NCBI GenBank assembly: GCA_021186555.1
Contig: JAJKFL010000013.1
Coordinates: forward strand, 16,051,243 to 16,115,242
Reading direction: 5' to 3'
DNA length: 64,000 nt
Origin: Reticulitermes speratus
Lineage: Eukaryota > Arthropoda > Insecta > Blattodea > Rhinotermitidae
Shown: positions 33,501-44,400 of the stretch, piece by piece
Position numbering within the stretch: position 1 is the stretch's first letter
How the letters are laid out: the number at the start of each line of letters is the position of its first letter
Position numbers and translations under genes: made by a program
Notes under the pieces: generated by a model
The model's input: only the letters and a program-made list of their open reading frames with translations
What the model was told of the DNA's origin: nothing
Database searches by the model: none

Positions 33501-36500
33501 CACTGGAAATTGAGAAGATGTGAAAAAATATTTGCCCATCCACAATTTACTATACTTGATATGAAATATAATTCTCATAAAGTTCTAATGTGTGGGCTAT
33601 TGCTGCAGCAGTTTTTAATGACAAAAATTTGAGTAAGAAAGTAAATAATTTCCTCTACGTGGGCTTTTGTTCTCTCAATTTTATGTGTAGTAAATAAATA
33701 GAAAACATAATTTTTATAAAAATGCTGACAGTACCTACTCTGCTTTATGGAAGTAAAACTTGGGTCTTACAAAGAAGCAGAGCACAGTCTGCTGTATTGG
33801 CATTTTTAAGAAGTGTTGAAGGGTGTATTTGATTGGGCAGGGTAAAGAATGAAGATTTGTGAGAAGGACTCAGTCTATCCATGTAAACAGGAAAACTATT
33901 AAAGACAGAAAAAAAACAATTCTATGGGAAAGATTGACAGATCAGTCTGAATTACTGTGTATGATTAAGAAGAGGTATTACATAGACAATGTTGTATTCG
34001 ATCTGATAGAAGACTCACACAGTCAGATAAATCACATCCTTTTATAGAGAGCATTCAAGTATAATTGACATCAAACCTTTAGAGAAGCCGGTGGGTAGTT
34101 AGTTGCCAAAAGTTATCATGAAACTTGCTATAACTAAATGATCAAAATAATAGTTCAGAATATTTAAGCCCAAGCAATTTGAACAATGTAAACTTTAACA
34201 CAGTTTAGCCTTTAGAAAAACGTGCATGAAAATGTGCAATAAAGATATCGAAACTTCAGCCAGAGATGATGTGTGCTATCATGTGTTAAAAGCATCTTAA
34301 CCCTTCGGTGCCAAAATTCAGTTCCCAGTGTACTCTGAAAAAGACAGGGATTTATGTGTTCCACCCAGTACTTTGCCTGTAAATGCCCAATGACTGTAGT
34401 GGCCATTTGGCTTTCTCAGCATTCCATAACATGATGACTGTAGTCATCCTTTGCCACCAAAGGGTTAAACCATGGATGTGAGGGTGAGGTTGAACACACA
34501 TCTTGTATTCAGAGACCACTAATCTGAAATTTCTAATGGCCATGCCATGGTTGAGACAGTCACTGGTCTATCGCTGTGGAGGCCCAGGTTTGATCCTAGG
34601 CTAGGCCAGGCAGTGTGGAATTTGTGGTGGACGAAGTGGCACTGGGACTAGAGTTTCTCTGAGTGCTTCAGTTTTCCCATCAGTATCATTCCAGTGATGC
34701 TCCTTATTCATAGTCGATAAATCAGCCACTGACGCTATGTGATTGTAGCAATTGACATGTCATTAAATAAAATATTTATCTCTCTGAGAACACCTAATGC
34801 AGTCAAGACTGTATCAGCAGCATTTGTTTTGTTCTATTTATGTGTAGTTTGTATACTGATGCTGTGTGTAGCTCATGGTGTCATAGTGTACAGTGGAGGA
34901 TGTAGAAGGAAATGGCCATGGCCAAATTTGAGGAGCTGGATCAGCTTTTATCACAAAGGATTTGGGAAAACCTCAGAAATCCCTGGTCAGTATGTCCTAT
35001 CTGTGGGCCAAGATTTGAACCTTCCTAAATACAATGCATTAGTGCTACCCACTCACAGTGTTGTGGTTGTTCTTGTTAAAATATTAGGCCAATAATATAA
35101 TATTTGATTATACACATTCTGTTTTTAAGTGTGAACCTATCCATGGATGGGGATTTAGGCGTGGTGGATACCAGTGTCGCTGTCAGCCTGGTTTCCGTTT
35201 GCCAACAATTGTCCGGCGACCATTTCTTGGAGAGATTGTTGAAAGAGCAACAGCAGAACAGTATTACAATGGTTTTGACTGTGAGAAGATTGGCTGTAAG
35301 TGTTTTATTTCCTTCAGCTTCATTTTATTTTTGTGTTTATTATTCTGGTTTACCTAATGGAGGTTGTATGTGCAGTCAGCAAGTTGTTTTGGGATGACAT
35401 TTTTTATCATCACCATCGTCATTGTCGTCTTTGTTCTGTCAGTAGTTTCCTCATAATATTTTGTTATTGCTCTTCATTTTCAAAGCAGAACACAGCAGTA
35501 AAATCATGTGCATTTTTAAAGTAGCTTGTTCCTTACCATTCATTATACTTCTCTTTTCTGCCAATTTATGACCATACAAGATGGCTGTTGTAATAATGCT
35601 TGTGACATGTATTCAGGAGGTGACCAGTTCATCAGCCAGGATATTGACCATCCCGTCTCAGGGTGTTTTGTGGTTTTCCTCAGTTCCTCCAGGCAAATGC
35701 CAGAAGAATTTTCTCACAGCCACTTCCTTCCACATTCTTTCAAGTCATAATTACTTTATGTGATCATTTTACACTGTACAGTCTGAACTAGTAATGTCTT
35801 CACATAAACTACAAATACAGGCACCTCCTGAGAAGCCACAGGTTCCATAAACTTGACTGTACATATATTTTGCATAAACATTTTTATGTAATCTCTGTGC
35901 TTGGAATGATTTTTTTCCCCTCATCAATTAGTTGCTGTGCCCACAGTTGTTATTGATGTTTTAACATAATTATACTTCACTGAGTATCTCAGTAGACATT
36001 TGCAGAATTAACAGTACACATGTGTATACTGTATAAATACATGAAATTGTGTGTGTGTGTGTTGGTGGGTAGTGGGTTCAATTCTGGCATATGTAAAACC
36101 TGAGGTATGTAAAGTTCTGCAGAATGAAACGTTTTCATGAGTCATGGAATGTCTGTCTTGTCCTTTCATGGCTGTAATCTGTAATTTTCTTTCACTTAAT
36201 GTGGTTCTTCTTAATTCTGAGGTCTCTTCCTTTCCCTGTTACAACATTGTGTTTTATTATTTTTTTTGCTCTTCACACTTGCCTACTGTCATTGTGTGAC
36301 AGTTGTGTTCTTCTTTTAGAAAGTTAGTAGTGCCCAGTTGAATACAGTGTACAGTTCATTACAGGTTTCACCGTCACACAAAGTTATTTAATTTCGTACC
36401 ATATGTAATTCAGATGCTTCATAAAGGAATTTCAACAAAAAAGAACAAGGCAAAAGGGCTGATCAGAAAAGAAGTTTACAGTACATGTGTATTTTGGGTT

Positions 36501-38413
36501 CTGTATTTTAACTTCCAATAAGAACAGTTCAGATATAATAGTACTGCTAACCCACTACTCTTCCACATTGTCCTTACACATTGCATTTATTGTATCATGG
36601 GACAAGGTTTTCTGTTTCTTGCTGATAGAAGTCATGTCCTGTGTAATCATCCATCATATCACAACTGTTTCCATGTCATCATCTTTAACTTGGCTGCCAA
36701 GATTTTGCTTCAGCGCTGGAAATGGGTTATAATGGCTTGGTGCTCGATCTGGCCTGTATGCAGGATGTTCCAAGTTTTCTTCAGTTATGAAATTATACAC
36801 CATCATAACTAATTTTCAGACCATCCATCACAATTTCTCCTGATTCTGGTTCGGTTTTTTAATGCATGTGTTAAAATAAAGTTAGTATTTTACAGAGGTA
36901 TATTAGATTCTTGTACAGTGGGAAATTGCAAGTTTTTGTAAGCAAGAAATGCATTTGGAGACTGCTAGTGAAGGTCACATGTTCTTACAGTTTTGTTATG
37001 ATTTCCTCCTCTTCTGGTAGAATGATATTTGTTTTAGGTATTCACAATGGGGATTGTTCAGGTTGTCTTCTGAGTTTTGACACTATATAGTCTTGCAGAT
37101 GGATATCACCATTTCGGAGGAATATGCTACCCATGTCTTAAGTGAAACTTGAACTTAATGCTAAAGACAAAATTAGCTTGTTCGTCTGAAATGTCATTGT
37201 CTGCCAACAAGACACGCTTCAAAACCCAGAGGACCACAATATCAAGAAAACTCTGTTTTACGGGATATATAAGAAGTCTGCACAGTGGAACGCTTCATGT
37301 TGTCCTGTAAAAGCGATATATTTGGACAGGTTTTGTGCATGTCATAAGTTCTCCTGATTTTATTTTGGTTTGCAGCGTGTGTGTTTAATGTAAATTTCAT
37401 TTTACAGGGGTACATAAAATGCCTGTACAGTGGGAAACTGCAAGTTATAATGTGAGAGAAATGTATTTGGAGAGGTTCTATGAATACCGTAATTTTTCTG
37501 TGGGTCCTCATTCTCTGCACACAAGTAAAATGAACATTGATCAAGCACTTAAGTTTATACTTGGTGTCAATGCCAGAACATGCAAAAAGTGAGTATGAGT
37601 TTAACGTTTAACATACTAAAATATCACGCATAGTGATGCATGGTAAAATAAAAGAGATTTCATCCATTATCTTTTCATTTCATTCTTTACTGCAATATTC
37701 AGTTGCAGTAAGACCAAATATAAAATAAATTTGGCTATTTGTAATCATTTTTGTCACATACATGTCTTATAGAGGCAGGGTAGCTCATTCGCTACATTGA
37801 AAACCAAGGTCCAATTCCTGGTGTGGGCATGAATTTTTGTCTTTCCCCCATATCCACAGTGGCCCTGAGGCCTATCCAGCCTTCTGTCCAGTATATACCA
37901 GAGTCTCTTTTTCAGTCAGATTTGGAAGCCAGTCACCCATGGCAGTATACATCATTGCACAGTGATTAGGCACAGAGAAAACTTTTTTTCATGTCAGTGA
38001 TGTTGATGTGCCATTCATAAGAAAATGAATGTCACTTATTAAACAAGATTGGAAGGATGCGGTCTGTACCAGATATGTGGTTTCCACATGCATTATTTGC
38101 ACCTTGGCATTGTAAATGCCCTTAGCTGTACTGAATACCTTTGATCAAGACCTGAACAGTATTAAGTAGTGTTGGTTACTGTGGTTACTAGAGTTTGGAA
38201 ATGATGCTATGTTGCTTCCACCTTACAACTATGTGCATCTGTTACGTTGTTTTTATTACCCAATGTAGGAAATGAAAGATGAGGTTGGTGTGGCATCCAG
38301 TGGCATAATACACACATCAGGTCTAATCAGAATCAGTTCAGCAGTTCTCACATCAAACCATGCAGGAAGGCAGACACCTACCTACTTACCTATCTACCTA
38401 CATACATGCATAC

Positions 38414-38456
<43 letters not shown>

Positions 38457-41400
38457 TATACATACGTGCATACATACAAACATAACATAACATAACATAA
38501 CATACTTGTGTGTGGTCTTTTTATGCACAATGTGGCAAGAACATGCATAAGTCCTGATAATTGCATTATCATTTATGTATAAATATTACAGTCCCAGAAT
38601 GACTAACTTAAGGAATATATCTGTTATTTCAAAGCATGTCAGTGTTGCAGTTGTACTCAGATTGAATTAATCCTTTGTAGGGATACTGCTTATGCATTTT
38701 ATATAATTTACTAATGAAGTGCACATACACACATATAGATGTGTGTGTGTAGTGGGGGGGGGGGGGGGGGGCAGTAAAATTTTGTTATTGCTTGTGTAAT
38801 TGTCTGAAGTTACAAATCTGTGTGTTATTACATATCATGTTTTTAATATTGCAGCTATACTCCACAGGATTTACTCCTACATGGGGATATTGCCTATGGT
38901 TCAGAAGAACAATTTGTTAATGAAGCAAAGATGGCAGTCAGACTTGCAAATTTTATTAGTGCCTTTCTGCAGGTGAGTAAGCGTACAGAAGAAATGAATA
39001 TTTAAGTTTATTGTATAGCATGTAATGAGCTCTTTGTAATATAATGGATGGTGTTACAGGTCTCAGACCCAAAAGAAGTTTATTCTGGCAAGCGTGTAGC
39101 TGACCGACCTTTGTCAGAAGACCAGATGATAGGAGAAACACTGGCACTTGTAATGGGCGACACAAAAATATGGTCTGCTGGAACTTTCTGGGAACGCAAC
39201 AAATTCACAAACAGAACTTTTTTTGCTCCATTTGCATACAAAGAACAACTTAATACTAGAAAGTTCAAAGTTGAGGACCTTGCTAGATTAAATGAAACAC
39301 GTGAGTTAAAACTCTAGATGATGTGTACATATCTTTCTTTCGTATCCTCCTCCTCCTGCTTCCCTTCATCATCATCAAATTGTATAGTCTCGGTTACAGA
39401 AATGTATCCATTTGCCTGTCTTCATTAGTTTTTTTCCCATTTCCCGTCATGGCATTCCTCTTCTCATAGTTAATTTACTGTACTAAATATGTAGTGAGAC
39501 TTTTGTGGCATAATAATGTAGCACTGTATTCTGGGGCCTTTTAAAATTGTAAAATATATCCCCATTCTATTAGAGAGAGTTGTTAAGTGTTGGGTGAACA
39601 GCATGAAAATTCCTACCTAATGCCAGCTGCCTCCCACCCCCATTTTTTCTCCCCCATCACAAAGAAGGCCATTATTTGCAGGATGTAGCACAACATCTGC
39701 CCTCACATAGAAGCTGCCATTATGGAGATGAAATATACCCCAGCAAGTTGACTGAAGCAGTAACAGTTCTGGCTTGTATTAGGGAGAGGGCTGATTTGAA
39801 TCTGAGCTGGGACATTAGCATTGGCTTTCCTTGCTGAGGTTTTCCATGGTTTTCCTTAGCCCTTTCAGGCAAATTCTGCTATAGTGCCTTTAATTTGGCC
39901 ACATCTGCTTCCTCCCACAGTCTGTTCAATTCACTCTTCACTCCTCATCATCATGTACTCTGTAGTTGGGGCATCTGACAGTATGTGAAATAATCCATAA
40001 CTGAATAAAAATAAAATGAGAAAGTGGAATGTAAAGTCTACCACATTGGAGTCAGTATGATTAGTATGCTGACAGTTGTAAGTGATCAGTGTACTGTAAC
40101 CAAGCCATTTCACACTCTTTCATGACAACTAACATGAAGTCACAGAAAACAACAAAAATTACATCTTACTTTTGAACTGCTGTAATGGCTAAGTGAATTA
40201 CATTTCATTTTCAGATGAAGTTTATACTAATAAGCCATGGTTCCAGTTTCTGAAACAAAGATGGTCAACAAACTTTGATGCCCTTGAAAAATACTACATG
40301 AAAATAAAAATTCGTTTTAATGAGACTGGAGAGTCCTTGAAAAAATATGAACATTACCCGAATTTCTACAGGTAAGATTACATGTTATTGTAATTTGATA
40401 TGAATATTGGATGTGGACACATCAGTAGCATTCAGACTGCAAGATTTTTCCTTTACTCCAACAAGAGGACTTTAAAAATGCAGATGCACAAGAGTGCATT
40501 TCACTTTTATTGCTTACCACATCACCCTCCAAAGCAGTTACAAAAAACAGACTCAGTTATTTGAGCTTCAGCAGTGGCATGTCTTAACCGAATTATCAGA
40601 TAAGCCACCTGTTGGAATCCTGTGTTCCTACTTCTGAGAGAACTAGCCAATCTAGCTTCATAAAGTAACAGTTGCTGTTACTGTGTTGCATGTCAGTATA
40701 CTCATTACACACATTATGCTTTACAAACTTCTCACTTTACTGACTTGGAGAAATGTCAGAAAATTAGTGGACAGTGATGGTGACCCTCTCATTCATACTG
40801 ACCAATACATCTTGCATATTGTGCATGGATTTTTCATGTTTGTGAATTCTTACAGCTTAGTTATTCCTGTTTTGTTCTACATTTCATGATGCTGGATTTT
40901 CAGGGCAGCCAACTTGGATCATGGACATTGGACAACTCCTTACTTTGACTGTGATGGGAAAGTGAAGCACTGGGTCATAACATATGCAGCTCCATTTTTT
41001 GGGTGGGACAGTTTGAAAGTGAAGCTGGAGTTCAAGTGAGTGACTTACATTCAATAAATGGTAGTGTTACAAGTTGATAACACACAGTTGTCACTCAAAT
41101 AGTGGCATACTCTGATATGAATAGGTGAAATCAATATTCGTGTCAACACAACTATCTTTATTAGACAATAGAGTCTATCTTTCTAATTGATCACCTACTT
41201 GCTTCGACCTACATAGGTCATCTTCAGGCTCTTAAAACTTTAAAAAACACATTGAGCAAGACAGTATGTAATTATGTGATTTAATTGTTGGTCTTTCGTG
41301 ATGTTCTGAGAAGAGTAGAATAAAATGAAAGAATGTAAAATGAAATAATATAGAATAGAATAAAACATGTCACTCAGGCATTACGTTAATTATTTACAAA

Positions 41401-44400
41401 TTACATTCTGTTTTTTAGATCCAAGGTTGATAAAACATCGATATCAGTCCAAGGGTATTCTTAAAAACTCATGATATATTTTAAATTGTGGTGTCAGAAA
41501 TCCTTTTCTTCTGTATATAATTCATGTTCCTAGTAAGTAGAATTTTCAACTGGGATGAGTTATTATTATTTCTTTCCCGGTTGCGTTGCATTTCCCATAC
41601 CACTTCTTTACTCTGTATAGGTCAACCTTGACACACAACATAATGTTAAACATAAAAAAAAATCATACTCTCATGTGCTCTTTCAATAAAGATACTTGTC
41701 TTTAACTTTTTGCATAATGTTTATATTTTGCCCTGGACAGAGAATAAAAATGGTTGTACTGTGCAGAGTTGTTTTTGTCATATTAGGACAGAGTTTTTTT
41801 AACATTGACCATGGAATGGGCTTAATATGTTATGAACTGGGACCACTCATTCATTCTGAACCCTATAATGCTTCAATGCTTACTGCTAGGCTGTAGGACT
41901 ACTTGCAGTGTGACAAGCACCACTATCATGTCATTTCCTCTATTTACAAGTTTGAGAAAATTATGTATCATTAGTATTTGTATCTTCATTTGAAAAATTC
42001 CAGACCAAATATATTTTCGTTACAATAATAATGGTGACCCTTTTTAAACCTAATTTAGGTTGTAGAAACCATGTCCTGTTTATAGATACTGAGGCCAAAC
42101 AGTGTGATGCTTTTGGATGATACTGTACACATAACTTGGCATCAAAAATCAGTTTTTGAGCATATCTTGTTTGATAGAGATGATATTTCATTTAACATTT
42201 GTAGACTTTTGTGGAGTTAAATATCTTGTTTTCTTACTTTCGTCAGTACAATGAAGTGTTCTCAAAATTGTTGATATACAGATTATAATTTCTTAGTTAG
42301 CCACATCGAAATGAGAGGAAGATTATCTGGGCAAGTTCAGACTTGTCATTACATTCTGGCTGTTGTAGAAAAGCAAATTCCATGTTGGCAATGGTAAGTT
42401 TAGTGAAACTGTCGAATTATTGCATTTTTAAATGTACCGTGTTTAGTTCTTTTAGTTGATGTAGAATGCCATAGTGGGTGCTTGTAGTGGTGTATGAACA
42501 GTGTGAATTGTTTATAATAATAATAATAATAATAATTTGCATATTATCAATGGAGAAATGGAACACACCCCTTCAGCTGAAAACAAAGCAGGAAGTAATG
42601 TAGTTACAACCCATTCACGAGGAATATTCCAGGGGGACTCTCTCTCGCCATTACTCTTCTGCATAGCACTTATCCCATTAACACACAAGCTGAACAGAAG
42701 TGATTGTAGATATCAAGTACACGGAGCTGAGAGGAAAATAAGTTACTTACTGTATATGGGTGACTTGAAACTGCTAAGTAGAAGTGAGGAACATTTAGAG
42801 AATGAAATAAAAATTGTGAAAGCAATTGACAAAGACATTAACACGAATTTTGGATTAGAAAAATGTGCAAAAAAATTTTTAAAAAAAGGGAGGGTCCAGA
42901 GGAAAACATACATAGAAAGCACGTTTGAGAAGGAAATTAAAGAACTGGACCCGAGAAAAGCGTGTAAGTATTTAGGGATAGAAGAGAGCCATGACATAGA
43001 GCATAAAAGTGAGAAAGAAAAGTTGAAGAATGAATACTTGAGGAGATTGAGATTAGTCTTGGACACAGAATTAAGTGCAAAGAATAAAATACAAGCAATT
43101 GGAGCATTGGCAATACCAGTACTTAGATATAGTTTTGGAATTATTAATTGGTGCCAAGAAGAACTGCAAAAACTGGATAGGAAAACAAAACTGCTAACCA
43201 TCCATGGGCAGCATCACCCAAAGGCTGATGTAGATCGCTTGTGTGTTCCCAGAAAACAAGGAGGAAGGGGTTGATGGAGTTAGAAGCAGCCTACATAATA
43301 GAAATTACAAAACTGATGGAATAAGTAGACAGCACTGAAGACCCACTAATGGAAATTGTTAGAACGCACCAAAACAACACCAACTCAGCAATGGTACGGA
43401 CAGCTAGAAGCCTCAAGAGAGAATTACAGAAAGGAACAAGACAAATAAAGGACAGCATAGCAGAGAAGACAAAAGAAAGGTGGCAGGGGAAAAGGATGCA
43501 TGGACAATTTCCATGTAACTTAGACGAAAAACTGGTGGATAATGAACAGTCGTATCGGTGGTTAAAATTTGGAAACATCAAGGGAGAAACAGAAAGTACA
43601 ATAGTGGCAGGACAAGACCAAGCAATTAGTGCAAACTATTTTAAAAATAAAATTTTGAAAGAAGAAGGTGACAGTAAATGCCAGTCATGTAAACAACATG
43701 AAGAAACTATCAACCACCTAACTTCAGGATGCCCCATTTTGGTGAAGAATGAATACTTACTGAGACAGAATAAAAATTTGGTGCACATTTGCATTATTCA
43801 ATATGCAAAGCACTAGGCATGGAAACGACAGATAAAAGGTACACACCAAAACCACTATGTGAACATGAAGATGTGACAGTGTTATGGAATCAAGGGGTAC
43901 ATACAGACAGAGAAGTTACAGCAAATAGGCCAGATACAATAATAAAAAACAAAAAAGAGAAAACATGCATACTGATAGATGTGGCAATACCAGCAGACAG
44001 AAGTGTCACGCAAAAGTTAGCAGAAAAGAAACTAAAATACAAGAGTTTATGTATAGAGATACAACAAATGTGGAACATGGAATGTATGATTATACCAGTA
44101 GTAATGGAGTCACTGGAATAGTAACAAAAGGTTTAAAGAAAAATTTAGAAGCCATACCAGGAAAACATTCATTGGATTCACTATAAAAGACAGCTATACT
44201 TGGAACATCACACATAATATGGAAAGTATTGCAGTCTGAAACTTGAAACCTGAGCGATGGGGATCACCATTGGTTCAAGAGAAGTACCAGGGAGAAAAGG
44301 CCTGTGACAAGAGACAACAGATGATGATGATGTGTGAATAATAAGTATGAGTGTTGCTAATTATGTGTGTCGCAGAAGATATAATTATATATTTTTATGT

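Noticed and set aside
42743-43201. Minus-strand open frame of 152 codons rich in F, L and S
   Set aside because: Antisense shadow of the R2-like reverse transcriptase.
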